From: Ichthyophthirius multifiliis
Taxonomy: Eukaryota > Ciliophora > Oligohymenophorea > Hymenostomatida
Reading direction: 5' to 3'
DNA length: 50,550 bases
Assembly (NCBI RefSeq): GCF_000220395.1
Contig: NW_004086892.1
Span: forward strand, 1 to 50,550
Part shown: positions 12,591 to 24,450 of the stretch, in pieces
Numbering within the stretch: the first letter of the stretch is position 1
How the letters are laid out: every line of letters begins with the position of its first letter
The notes under the pieces: generated by a model
Databases searched by the model: none
What the model saw: the letters and a program-made list of their open reading frames with translations, nothing else
Told to the model about the DNA's origin: nothing
Position numbers and translations under genes: made by a program

Positions 12591-14069
12591 AAATATATAT
12601 AAGAAAATATTTTATTTTATAATTAATAAAGATTCTCGGAAAAAAAATAAAATAAAGAAAATTTTATTTTTAATATAATTATTTAAAAGAAATAAAATAA
12701 TATTATACAAACAATTATAATAAATATAAATATGTATATAAAAAAATAAATATATATTTTATTTTTAATATTTATATATAAACATTTACATTTTATTATT
12801 AAATATAATATATATAAATCTTATAATAAAGAAATTAAAAAAAAATATATAAAACCATCATTAATCTTTTTTTTTTTTTTTTTAATTTGTTTTTCTTTAT
12901 AAATAATTAACTTTGCTATTAAGACTTTCAAATGTTATTTTATTTAACTTTTTATTTATTATTAATACCTTTTTAGTATTTTTTAAGAATTACCATTTCA
13001 AAATAAATTATAATACTTTTTATTTTTATACCAATAATCATTTTCGTATAAAAAGTAATTTTCAAAATAGGTATATCGATAATTTAATTGTTTAGTATTT
13101 ATTAGATTTTTTTTATTTTTCATATCATAATTATTTATTTTGTCATTTCTTGTTATTTATCAATACTAATTTTCAAATATTGAAATCGGGTTATAATTTT
13201 TTGATTTTTTGATTATCAGGCATATATATATTTTAATAATTTATATTTCTAAAAAATAGAATAGAAAAATGTAATATATATAAATAAATATTGACAAGAA
13301 AATAATTTTTGCTATATAATTTTTAAATTCATTTGTATAAATAAAAATTTATATTACGGAAGTATTTATATTTATTGTATTTACAATAAAAAAAAGAAAA
13401 TTATTATATTAATTAATCATATTTATTATAAATTTATTTATTTTAAAAATATAGTATATATTTAAAAAAATTTTCTATAACTTTTTTTTCAAATAAATTA
13501 TTTTTGTTTTTATTAACTTTTTAATATTATATTAAATTTGGTTTTGATATATTAAAATTCACTTTAATGTTTTTTTTCAATTTTAATTATTATTAAAACT
13601 AAGATTATACTTTTAAAATTTAAATATAATTTTTATGCTTTTTTAATATTTTTAAAGTATGCTTAAATAATTTAAATAAATATAGTTTGTTTTATATTTA
13701 ATTAAACTTTATGGTTTTATTTAAATATATAAACTAAATTAAATATATTGAATTTTATAAAATTTATTTAAATTTAATTTAATTTAAAATCGTCAAAATT
13801 TTTTTTTTTTTTTTTTCTAAATTAAAAAAATATTAAAACAAAGAATACAGTATCTTTGTAAATATTTTTATAGAAATTTTAATTTTAATTTATTTCGAAA
13901 ATTTTTACATTTTAAATTAAAAATTTATATTATAAAATGTTTTATATACAAAAATATTTATGTACTTTTATTTTAATTTTAAAAGTCTTTTTTATTAATA
14001 TAAAATATATTTTTAATACATTATTTTATTAAATATTATTTTGATATATATATAAATATATTTTTTATA
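12591..14069. other. Gene-poor AT-rich stretch with one doubtful coding fragment
   Basis: Mostly A/T homopolymers and TA tracts. On the minus strand at about 12,990-13,225 there is a short stretch with protein-like frames: MPDNQKIKKLQPDF, then in another frame NTKQLNYRYTYFENYFLYEN. No in-phase intron or consistent end was found. The plus strand of the same bases is an open hydrophobic frame, which is what the complement of an AT-rich Lys/Asn/Tyr frame would give. I treat it as a possible decayed gene fragment, not a gene. Nothing else was seen. Confidence 0.4.
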
Positions 14070-15229
14070 TCAAAATCTTTGTATGTATATTCCTTTTGTT
14101 AATTTATATATTCCTTTTATCACTAATTTCATGTATTTTAATTTTAAAATAATTTCTGAATTTTAATACTTTCTTTAATTAATAAGCTATGTGTTTTTAT
14201 TGATATCAGCATTAATAAATTTTAATTAAACGATGATAATTTAACTTATAAAGAATTTTATTATATTAATTTTAAAAATATTATCTTAAGACACTATATT
14301 ATCTATTTAGAAAACATATTCTGTGATTTCTTTTTAATTTTCGCATAAATATTTTTATAAATTTTCTTCATTTAAGTTAAGAAATAAACAATTATAATGA
14401 TTATGATTATAATAATGTGTTTAACTAAGATTATTTTTTTTGCCTTTATCTTTAATTCTTTGAGCTATATTATTTATTAAATTGGAAAAGGCGATATCAA
14501 ATCCCAAAAGTTTTAAATGACTTTCAGAGAGCAATTCTAGTATAAAATGCATCAAATATTTAGGTAAATTATAAAATTAAGGTTTTTTATTTAAAGAAAT
14601 TTATTATTACTCTAAAATTATTTTCTTTATATAATTTCCTTCTATTTTTATTTATTCTTATTCTCTACTATTATCATCTAAAAAGCATTTATTATAATCT
14701 TATTCAAAGTATTTTAACATTTTATACTATCCTCTTAAATACAAATAGAACTTTTCTTATATTTTTATTTATAATTATTCTTTTATTTAAGTAAAATTTG
14801 TTTTTAATACATTTTAGAATTCATTTTATATATTTTTTTATTTTCGTAAAGTTTTTCAACAAAATTAGAAAATGGTATTTATTAATTTTCTTTATTTAAT
14901 ATCTATTATAAAGGATATTAATTTATATATTAAAAAGTCGCTTTTTATAATTTATCTAATTAAGAATTATCTAAGTTTAGACTAATATTTTATAAATTTA
15001 AGTAACCATAAATTTTAGTATCTGTTTGATTTTCTATTTGTGTATATAAGCATTATTTTTTATAAACTTAAACGTTTTTAATAGAAAAGAAATTTAGATA
15101 ATCTTTAAAATGATCTTCATTATATGTTTATTTTATATATTCTTAAAAACTTATTTTATTATTTAACTTATATTTTTTTGGGAGATAATTTTTATCGTGA
15201 ATTCTTCTTATTACAATTTCTTATTTCAT
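14070..15229 (-). CDS. Unrecognised protein in a gene-poor region
   Basis: On the minus strand a long frame with TAA/TAG as Gln starts at ATG 15229-15227 (MKQEIVIRRIHDKNYLPKKY). It continues SFQEYIKQTYNEDHFKDYL, IENQTDTKIYGYLNL, FVEKLYENKKIYKM and SSICIQEDSIKC. An intron of about 73 bases near 14,540 (GTAATA...ACTAG) joins in phase to LLSESHLKLLGFDIAFSNLI. Next come NNIAQRIKDKGKK, HYYNHNHYNCLFLNL, EITEYVFQIDNIVSQ and LKLKYMKLVIKGIYKL. The end is at TGA 14072-14070. The frame also remains open upstream of this ATG to about 15,300, so a 5' exon is possible. The SESHLKLLGFDIAFSNLI part is the best-ordered and may be a small helical domain. I do not recognise the family. Confidence 0.55.
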
Positions 15230-17523
15230 TATATGATAATTATTTTTATTTTAAAAAGAATTTTTTTGTTTATTAAATTTTTTTATTATTAATAGAAAAA
15301 AAGTATATTTTATATTTTTTCTAAAAATATAATAAATTAAAAAATGCTTAATTTAAAATAAATAAATTTTGTTATAACAATATTTTTTGTTAAATAAAGA
15401 TATAATTTTAGATATCATAATTAAGTAAATGGATCTTAAATAAACTCTATCTAATTAATCATTTATTTATAATTTATATTAAAAATAATTATATTTTTTT
15501 TTTAATAATAATATGTATATATATAGAAAAAAATTATATTAATTATCAGATTATTAATAATATTTAATTTTTCTAAATTTTAGTATAGTTTAAAATGTCT
15601 AAAAAAAATAAAAAAATACAAATTACTAATATTTTTAAGAATATTGTTATAGATTGTTGAAATGTAGTAATTTTTGTATTTTCTCTATTGATAAACTATA
15701 TATTTATATTAATTTACAAGATAATTATTAAATTTTGAAATTATATGTAAGATTTAACAATTAGAAATAAAGTTATTAAATTAATTAAATTATAAAAAAT
15801 AAAACTTTATTTTAATTAATACACTATTTCGCATAAAAAAAAATATAAATTAAAATTAAAATAAAAAATATAATATAAAAAATATTTGAATATATATTAT
15901 AATTAATTAATTTATATCATCTATTATTATATGAATAATATATTATGCTTTTATTTCTTTTTTTTAAAGTTTCTATTTTAATTAAATATAATTATATCGA
16001 AAATATATCATAATAATTATTTTCGCTTCAAACTCGTTTTTATTTTATAATTTAAAATTAAAATGTTATCATAATATTAATTAATTTAAAATAAAATTTT
16101 TGATTATAAATATCTTTCATTTTAATAAATGTTAATGTTTATATTGTTTATTTAAAAAAGATAATAATAAATATCAACCATATTATATTAATATATAAAA
16201 AATAAAATAATACTTTTAATTATAAGAGTTAATAAAAGAAAATATTAATAATAATTAAATTGTATGAAACAAAAAATTATGTAATTAAAAATAATTTTAA
16301 ATTTTTATAATATAATATATATATATGCTTTTATAAAAAGTACAAATTAATAATAAAATAATTAAAAATTTATTATATAAAATATTTAAAAAATAATTTA
16401 TTAAATGCAATTATTTAATTTTTTATTTTTTAAAAAAATTATATTTAATATTTTTAATAGATGAATTTTATTTATTTCATAATCTTAAAATTTTAGATAG
16501 ATTTTATAATAAATTTTGACTTATTGTATTTAAAAAAAAAGAAATAAAAATAAAAATTAAATTTATATAACATTTATATAAATTATATATATTTTATAAA
16601 ATTATAAAAGATATAATTATTATATAAAAATTATTTACTATAGAATATTTTTTATTTATTTTGAAATTAAAAAATATAATATACATAAATAAAATTTTAA
16701 ATTTGAATAACTAAATTTTAAAGTTTTATACATGTTTTTTAAACTATAGAAATCTATTATTTTATATTTTATTTTTTTAAAAAAAATGTTAAAATTTCAA
16801 TATAAAATAAAGCTATCAGAAAAAAATATAAAATATAATTATATATTGATTTAAAAAAAATATTAATAAAAAATAAAAAAATAAAAATAAATTAATTTAT
16901 AGATTATATAATTAATTATAAAATAAAAATATTTAATTTTATTAAATAGATATATATTTTTTATTTACTAAATAAAAATATTTATTAAAAATAAAATTTT
17001 TAATTAAAAATATAATAAATTTGTTAAAATATTATAACATTATATTTAAATATAAATCAATTAAATATTAATTATTATTATTGATTAAAAATTTTATTTC
17101 TTTAATAATTAGATATATATATTTTTTTTTATTTAATTAAAATATAAAAAATTAAATGCTTTTACTTATAATAAATAGAACTATAAAATATAATAAAATA
17201 ATAATAATAATTATTAATATAATTCAGTAAATAATTATAATAATAGATATTATATTATTATTTTTTAAAAAAATCTTTATCATTATTATTTTTTTTAATA
17301 TCAAACATATTTTTTTACTTTTATTTTATTTTAATATAAATTATATATACAAATATTTAAAATAAAATAATATATATATATTTTCTTTATTATTATATTA
17401 ATATTAAATTAATAAATTTGATTTTTTTATTTTTTTAATATTTTCTTTTTTAAAAAAAAATAAAAATCAAAATTTATTATAAAAAATAAACAATTTTTTT
17501 ATTTCTTAATATCTTTTATTTTT
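15230..17523. other. Long AT-rich intergenic region
   Basis: About 2.3 kb of almost pure A and T with short homopolymers and no coding frame I can support. Two short GC-containing patches (near 15,430 and 16,000-16,060) are too brief to interpret. I see no RNA gene or repeat family here beyond simple A/T patterns. Confidence 0.6.
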
Positions 17524-19075
17524 TCATTTTTTTTTCATTTAAACTTTTTAAATAAAATCTTTATTCAGTTATTCACTTTATTTATAGTTATACCAATCTG
17601 GAATTAATTTTTTTTCTAACTAAGGCTAAGTACTAATTTCCTCTATATTAATTATAAATATATATTTTATTTTATTTTAAATAAAAAAATAATACCTTAT
17701 TTAAAATTCAATAAATCAGGCATATTAGGATTATTTAAATAAAAGTTTTCACTTCTTAATTCATCAAAGTATGGATGAAGTAAAGTTTCTAAAGGAGTAT
17801 ACCTTTCAGTAGGAATATATACAAGTAGTTTAGAAATTAAATCAACAAGTAAAGCATCAGGTTTTTATTTGACAAACACCTTTTATTTATTTTTTTAAAA
17901 TATATAGTTTTTTTACTTTAGACCATTAAACAGACTTTATTTAAGGAAAATTGAATTATTAAGTATGTTAAGAATTCATTTTTAATACTTATTCTTTTGT
18001 AGGTGTACCTAAAATTTTGATAATTTCTACTAATTAGTCGACTGAATTTTCACCAGGAAATAAAGGTTAACATAATATCATTTCCGCTATTACTACTCCT
18101 ATTGACCATACATCTATTTATGTGGTATATTATTCTGCTCCAAAAATTAATTCAGGTGCTCTGTAATATCTTGAGCAGATATAAGAAATGTTTGGTTCAC
18201 CTATTTTTTTTTATTTATTTTTTACATTTTTATTGTTTAAAATATAAACTACCTGAAACTAATCTTTTCGCAGAACCGAAATCACATATTTTTAATAAAT
18301 AATTTATTGAATCGGTTAATATATTCTGGGGTTTTATGTCTCTATGGCATATATTTATTGATTTTAAATATGCTAATCCTCGAAACATTTGGTAAGAAAA
18401 TACTTTCAATAATAAAGGTGGAAATTGTTATTTCGTTTTTCTATAATGCCTTATTACGTTGGATAGTGTTTCGGGTATAAAATCCATTACTATATTTAAA
18501 TATATTTCATCTTCCTTTATTTTTTTTATATTTTTATTTATTAAAAATAATATATTTTTTTTTTTTTTTTTTTTTTAAAAAAAAATAATTATTTTTTATT
18601 TTATTTATATTTTTTTTTTTTTTTTTTTCTTTTTCTTTTAATTTTATTTATTTTGAATTTACATATTTTTTTATTTTTTTCGAAAATAATTTTTTTTTAG
18701 GTTTTTAATTGATTTTTATATTTTTTTTACTTTATTGCCTTATGTATAATAAGCATATTTTAGTTTAATCAAATTTTAATGATTTAATGTTTAAATAATT
18801 TCAAATTCACGATTTTTATACCTTTTATCCTAAAAGACTTTTTTTACAGCAACTTTTTCTCCTGTTTAATTAACTTTTGCTAAATACACAACTCCGAATG
18901 TTCCATTTCCAATAATCTTTTCAAAAGTTAATTGCGAATATATGTTATCGTTTTGTTCCTATTATTTTATTTTTTATTTTTAATATTATGATTTTATTAA
19001 AATTTATTTAACTTTATTATCTTAATTTTAATCTTATAATTTTTGTTGACTTTATTATTTTGTTGATTGTTGCAT
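17524..19075 (-). CDS. GSK3: Glycogen synthase kinase 3 (GSK3) homologue
   Basis: On the minus strand from ATG 19075-19073, a Gln-rich start (MQQSTKQQSQQ) leads to [20 protein letters not shown] and [18 protein letters not shown] (catalytic Lys in VAVKK). Next are [20 protein letters not shown], catalytic loop [14 protein letters not shown] and [15 protein letters not shown]. The activation loop [20 protein letters not shown] keeps the regulatory tyrosine of GSK3. [20 protein letters not shown] and [14 protein letters not shown] follow. The last exon ends [17 protein letters not shown] at TGA 17526-17524. [25 protein letters not shown] and the FDELR tail are diagnostic of GSK3. Introns are short and AT-rich; the long one at about 18,525-18,780 is mostly poly-T. 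A 54-base candidate intron after the start region is a multiple of three with no in-frame TGA. GSK3 is a soluble Ser/Thr kinase acting in many signalling routes. Confidence 0.95.
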
Positions 19076-19496
19076 AATGAATATCTTCTATTATTTAATG
19101 AATCTAGTAAAAAGAAAGTAATAATTTATTAAATTTAATTTTTTTTTTATTTACTAAACAAATAAAATATATTTAAAATTACAAGTATTTCTTTATATAT
19201 ATATTTTTTGTTTTTATATATATATTTTATTAATTAAATAAATAATATATGATTTATATTTTATTTGATATTATTTTATAAATATAATTATTATTAAATA
19301 ATTTTTTTTCATAATAAAAAAAAACCTATTTAATTATTTAATATTTTATTTTAATTTGAGCAAAACAATTTTAGGCTTCTCATTTTTCCTTCTTTGTTTT
19401 GAAATAGTTTTATTCTTAATTTTATGGTTATATCAAAACTAAGTCAATTTAATTTTAAAATATTCTCTTTTATAAAAATTTATGTATGTTTGTTTA

Positions 19497-19530
<34 letters not shown>

Positions 19531-19625
19531 AAAATTAAAATTAAAAATAAAAATAAAAATAAAATTAAAAAATAATAAAATCATATATATATATATATAT
19601 ACTAATTAATATTTAATATTTATAA
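19076..19625. other. Divergent intergenic region with A30 homopolymer
   Basis: Lies between the 5' ends of GSK3 (minus) and the FYVE-like gene (plus). It contains a pure A run at about 19,499-19,528 followed by AAATT/AAAAT repeats and a TA tract at 19,583-19,602. I see no gene. The plus-strand ORF at 19424 is a homopolymer artefact. Confidence 0.7.
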
Positions 19626-20998
19626 ATGTTTGGATTAAATAATTCTTTTAGTTAATCTTAACCGGAATCTCATTTAGGTTATATTAAAATAATAATTAGT
19701 TTTAAAAATATTAAGAAAAATTAAATTAAAATAGGTTCATGTGTTTCAATTTATAAATTAATGCAAAGTAATTTAAAATAAAAATATATTTATAAAAATT
19801 GCTGAATATTTAAAAATATAAAAAGGTTGTACTGTTTTATCAGATGAAGAAGAATAACAGCCTTTATAAACAAAAAGTAAATTTCAAAAAAATTAAAAAA
19901 TTTATTTTCATTTTAAAATTTAATTTTATTTTATTTTTTAAAAAAAAATAAAGAAACTCTTTAAGTCGAAAATTTTATTAAAATTAATAAAAGTGAATAT
20001 AAAAAGAAAATAAAATGTAATATATGTAATATTAATTTTTAAAAGTATGATGTTTCGAAAAAAAATTGGTATAAAAAAAATATTTCTGATTATAATTTAT
20101 ATTATATAAAAGAAAAAATTTAATATGTTATATATTTATACTATTTATATTAATTTTTTTTCTTAAATATCATATTAATTTTTATATTAGTAAACAATGT
20201 GGTGAATAAATATGTGTTCCATGTTCTCGTAAAAAGATTAATGATAAAAGAGTTTGTGATTTATGTTTTTTAAGAGTTTTTTAAAAAAATGTATTAAAAT
20301 ATATATATATATATATATCTAGTATATAATAAAATATTAAATAAATATATAAAAAAGAAAGAATCAAGAAAACAATTGTAATTAACATTAATATAAAAAG
20401 AAATATGTGACGCTGAAAGTGAATAAATGAAGCTTTAAAATGGATTGAATACAGACATAAATAATGATTTAGATATTGAATTATAAAAGATGGAATAATT
20501 ATTTAATGAGTATTTAAATAAAAACGAAAATATTAAAAAAGAAATAGAAACTAAAAATACTGAAATACATAATTTATTTGCTTTATAAAAAAGCTTGAAA
20601 AAATAATTAGATAAAAAATATTTTATATGTAAATAAAATGAAGGGAAATTGTCATAATTATTAAATGATTTAAAAGATAGAAACTGTATTTTAAAAAAGA
20701 AATAAGTATATAATAATAAATTATTAAAATAAGAAAAATCAACTAAAGCAACTGTATATTCTTTTTATTTTTTTATTTTTATTTTAAATACATACAAAAG
20801 AAAACTTTTGTAAATTATTAAAAATAACCTCATAATGAAAGTTATGAATAAAATAGAGTTAAAGAAGGATATATTTCAGATTCTGAATAGATGGAATAAC
20901 CAACTGATGGAATATTTACGAATAATTAAAAAAAGAATAAATAAGAAATTAATTAAAAAGTAGAAAGATAGAAACTTTGTTAATGTAATATTATTTGA
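19626..20998 (+). CDS. FYVE-like zinc-finger protein with coiled-coil tail
   Basis: Starts MFGLNNSFSQSQPESHLGSC at ATG 19626, then SIYKLMQSCTVLSDEEEQQ. The zinc-finger part reads IKCNICNINFQKYDVSKKNW, then about 25 residues on KQCGEQICVPCSRKKINDKR, then VCDLCFLRV. This C-x2-C ... C-G-x3-C-x2-C-S ... V-C-D-x-C pattern resembles a FYVE/FYVE-related finger, which usually binds PI3P on endosomes. The classic R(R/K)HHCR basic patch is not clearly visible because it falls at an intron. After another intron a strong coiled coil follows (LQKMEQLFNEYLNKNENIKK, IETKNTEIHNLFALQKSLKK). The tail is polar and ends at TGA 20996-20998. One junction (about 20,130-20,190) does not fit in phase with a canonical GT/AG pair, so that exon edge is uncertain or there is a base error. 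Lipid binding is inferred from family resemblance. Confidence 0.75.
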
Positions 20999-21359
20999 AC
21001 TTATTTAATTTTATTTTATAAAAATACTAAACAAAAAATTATAAATGTATATTTTATATTTTGTTTTTTTTTTAATTTTTTTACTTAAAAATAAGTTTAA
21101 TTTTTATATATAAATTAATTTATATTTCTGAGTTTTTTTTATTTTTATTTTTTTTAATATAAAATTATTACTTTAAGATTTTTTTAAAATCTAAAAAATG
21201 CAAAATATAATTTTCTTAGATTTTTATAATTTATATAATATTTAAAAAATTAAATACTATAGTATATAAATGTAAATTATGATATACCAGTTCCTTATAT
21301 ACAATAATTTTTATTCTATTTATAAAATATAATCACCGAATATTATTTGTTAATTAAAA

Positions 21360-22830
21360 TATTTATTTAAAAAATAAAAGTATTGGAACCAGATTACTGA
21401 GTACTCTAATATATTAAAGATAAATTCTAGAAATAGGAAATTATATTATAGAGACATGGTATAATAAAAATAAAAGAAATTAATTTTATATGTATATATT
21501 TAAAAAAGGAGTAAAAATATAAGCTAAATATAAAATAAAATGTTATATTAATATATTTACAATCATTATATATAATATTAAAAATTTTACCAAAGTATTT
21601 TTTCTATAAGATAATTTAAAAAAGGGTTAAAATTAATATTAATAAATACATACTACTTTTTTTGATAATTTATGTATATAATAATATTCTTAGAGATTTA
21701 TTTTTAAATTATTGTTTTTTAAGATGGGGAAGTAAAACAAGTAATGGATTTTTTATAAAATCAAATCTTAAAACCAATGGTATATGGAACCACTAGAATA
21801 TAGGAAGATATAGTATTTTAAATTATAAACAAAAGTCAAAAAGCTCTTTTTTATAAGTAAAAATAAATATATATTATATATTTATAAAAAATTAAAGACT
21901 ATCTTAATCTAGTAAAAAAAAAAATTAAACTTATAGGTATTATTTTTTAATTGAAAATTACATACATTTTTATTTATTTATTTTTAAAAAAAAGAGCTTT
22001 TGATTGCCAATACTGGAGCAAATAATTTTTTTAAGGATAAAATTAAATAGTACTTTTGTTGTTAATGTTTCATGTCATGAAGATATTTTTTTTTATTAAA
22101 TATAAAAAAACTTATGGTAATAATTATTTGATATGAATAAAATTTCAGAATTAATATATTAGTTTTATATAAATAATATTGGCCTAAATAAATATAATTC
22201 TAATATATAATATTATTACTATTCTAAAAATTAAAAGTATTTAATAATAAAATAAGAACTCAAAAAATATGTTGCTTTAATTAAGATAATTATTTCTTAT
22301 ATATATACTTAAAATATTAAAATTCCAGGTAATAATTATTGTAACAAAAACATATATTTATACATATATAAAATTAAAGGTAAAGTATATAAGCTATTAT
22401 ATATAAGAAAAGTTTAAAATAAATAAATTTTAAATAATATATGTTTATCTTAGGTAAAGAAAAAAAATATACAACTAAAAATAAAATAAATTATCAAAAA
22501 GAAAACATAAGGTTATTCTATTGGAAAGAAAAAAGTTATCTAAATGGAAAAGAATTTGGTAAATATTTTTAATTTTTATTATTATATATTATTCTTTTTT
22601 TTAGATAATATAAAAGGTGATATATCTATATTCAATAAATATTTATTTATTTAAAAAATATAAAATTTAAATAAATAAAGTTCGAAAAAAGTATAAATAA
22701 AAAAATATAAGATGTTAAAACAAAGAATAATAAATCTTTAATTATTGAAAAAAGTAATATTTTAAAAATAAAATATAAAAAATTAATATAATTACATATT
22801 ATTAAAAAATATTTTATTATGATAATAATA
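21360..22830 (+). pseudogene. Poorly preserved gene or pseudogene, possibly PP2C-related
   Basis: Protein-like plus-strand fragments lie in changing frames: RQILEIGNYIIETWYNKN (about 21,410), DGEVKQVMDFLQNQILKP and RIQEDIVFQIINKSQKALF (about 21,725-21,855), ELLIANTGANNFFKDKI (about 21,995) and NIRLFYWKEKSYLNGKEF (about 22,510). The order 'D-G-x...DFL', long helix, then 'LLIANTG' is reminiscent of a PP2C phosphatase (DGHGG...xYVANxGDS). However, the metal-binding HG and DS residues are not present, and no clean exon chain could be built. Long AT-rich stretches separate the fragments. It could be a gene with many introns that I mis-modelled, or a decaying copy. The last frame ends at a TGA near 22,820. 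Confidence 0.3.
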
Positions 22831-23391
22831 ATAAATAACTTATAACATTTACTAAATAATTTATTAATTGATTAATTACGTAAAAAATAAAATTTTAAAT
22901 TTATTTTAGTTTAAAATAATAATTAATTTAAAATTTATATTAGTTTTATTATAAATGAATATAAAGAAAAAAATTATAATTATTAAAAGTATTTTATATA
23001 TATTATTAAAATATAATAATTAATAGTTTTTTTATATATTCATATAAAAAAAAAAAATTAAAATATAATAAAATAAAATAAAATTTTAAAAACATAATAA
23101 TATAAAAATTAATAAATATAAAATATTAAAATATAATTTAATATTTATTAAATATTATAAAATTAATATTATATATATTTATAATATATATTATATTAAT
23201 AAATAATATAATTTAAAATTTATATTTACTAAAATTTTTTTATATTTTAATTATTATATAATGTATTATATTTTGTTGTTTTATTTTTTTATTTTATTAT
23301 AAAGTATTATTTAATATAATATAATCTTTAGAATATTATTTAAATATACATTTATATTTATTTATATTTTTATTAATATTTTTATTTAATT
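22831..23391. other. AT-rich convergent intergenic spacer
   Basis: Almost pure A/T between the end of the uncertain plus-strand gene and the 3' end of the first minus-strand kinase. I see nothing recognisable in it. Confidence 0.6.
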
Positions 23392-24450
23392 TCATTAAGA
23401 ATATTTTAATTCTTAAAATCCATTTATAATTTAATCTATAGATAATCTATTTTCTGGAATTTAATTCATCATTCCTAATATAATTTTTACAAATTTTAAA
23501 GCATTAGATTTTTCTTAAAATTCATCTTCTAATTTTTTTCTGTGAAATTAGCAAATTTTATAAATACTTTCGTTATCATTTTTTATTATAAATCTATATA
23601 TTGGATCTTTAATTTATGGTTTTATATATTTTTTTGGAAAATATCCAAAAGATAATACGAAAAACGACATTCCAAGGCAATATATATCTGCTTTTTATAA
23701 ATCGATTTAGTTTTCTAAAATTCCTTAAACAAAATAATGAATTTCTGGTGGTTAATAGACTAAGTTTTTATTAATAAAAATATTTCTACAAGCTTCTATA
23801 TTATTAATATTGCTTTCATAAATAGAAGAATTTCCGAAATCTGCTAAAACTGCATTTATTTAGTTATTTTATTATTCAATAAATATATTATCTAATTTAA
23901 TATCATTATGTGAAACATTAGAATTATGAATATATTTTAAAGCTTATAATAATTATAAAAAAATAGAAAGTAGAATGTTTATTGAAATTCGATTTTTTGA
24001 TTTTTTTAAATATACTAAGCTGTCAAAATTATATTTTTTCATTTAAATAATATTTATGGAATATTATTTATTTACAGGATGTGGTATTTATGTAAAATAA
24101 TTATACATTTTTATTATATTAGGATGATCAGGTAATTTTTTTGTTACTAATTCATATTCCTTAAATAAATAATTTTAATTGTTATTAGTTTTTTAGGTAT
24201 TGTAAACTATTTTAAATATATATTCGATTTTATTTTCTTAACCTTACCATATTTCAGTATTTAATGGGTTTTAATAATTATTAACACTTGTTATTTGTTT
24301 TAATAATCTATTTATTTAAATAATATGTTATAATTATTTGATTTTTAATTATAATATATATATAGTATTTTATACTTCATTTTTACAAATTTCATTTAGT
24401 TAATTTATATTATTAAATGCATTTATATTTATAATAAATTTTTAAATTAT
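23392..24450 (-). CDS. Divergent protein kinase with HND catalytic loop
   Basis: A single open minus-strand frame, with TAA/TAG as Gln, runs from about 24,450 to TGA 23394-23392. It shows ENKIEYIFKIVYNTQK (probable catalytic lysine in IFKIV), EYELVTKKLPDHPNIIKMYN, INIIQMKKYNFDSLVYL, LLQALKYIHNSNVSHNDIKL and DNIFIEQ. Next come VLADFGNSSIYESN (DFG kept), LVYQPPEIHYF (an APE-like segment), IDLQKADIYCLGMSFFVLSF and MMNQIPENRLSIDQIINGF. The catalytic loop is HND where HRD is usual, and I could not see a glycine loop before IFKIV. No in-frame ATG lies between the upstream TGA (24453-24451) and the kinase core, so a short 5' exon with the true start is probably missing. It may be one of the expanded ciliate-specific kinases. 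Activity is plausible because Lys, catalytic Asp and DFG are kept. Confidence 0.8.

Noticed and set aside
12913-13095. Plus-strand hydrophobic ORF as a small membrane protein
   Set aside because: It has Phe/Ile/Leu/Tyr composition expected by chance in T-rich DNA, with no flanking exons and no recognisable motif. The complement is equally open.
19424-19609. Plus-strand ORF with poly-Lys
   Set aside because: It is driven by an A30 homopolymer and a TA tract; there is no coding context between two divergent genes.
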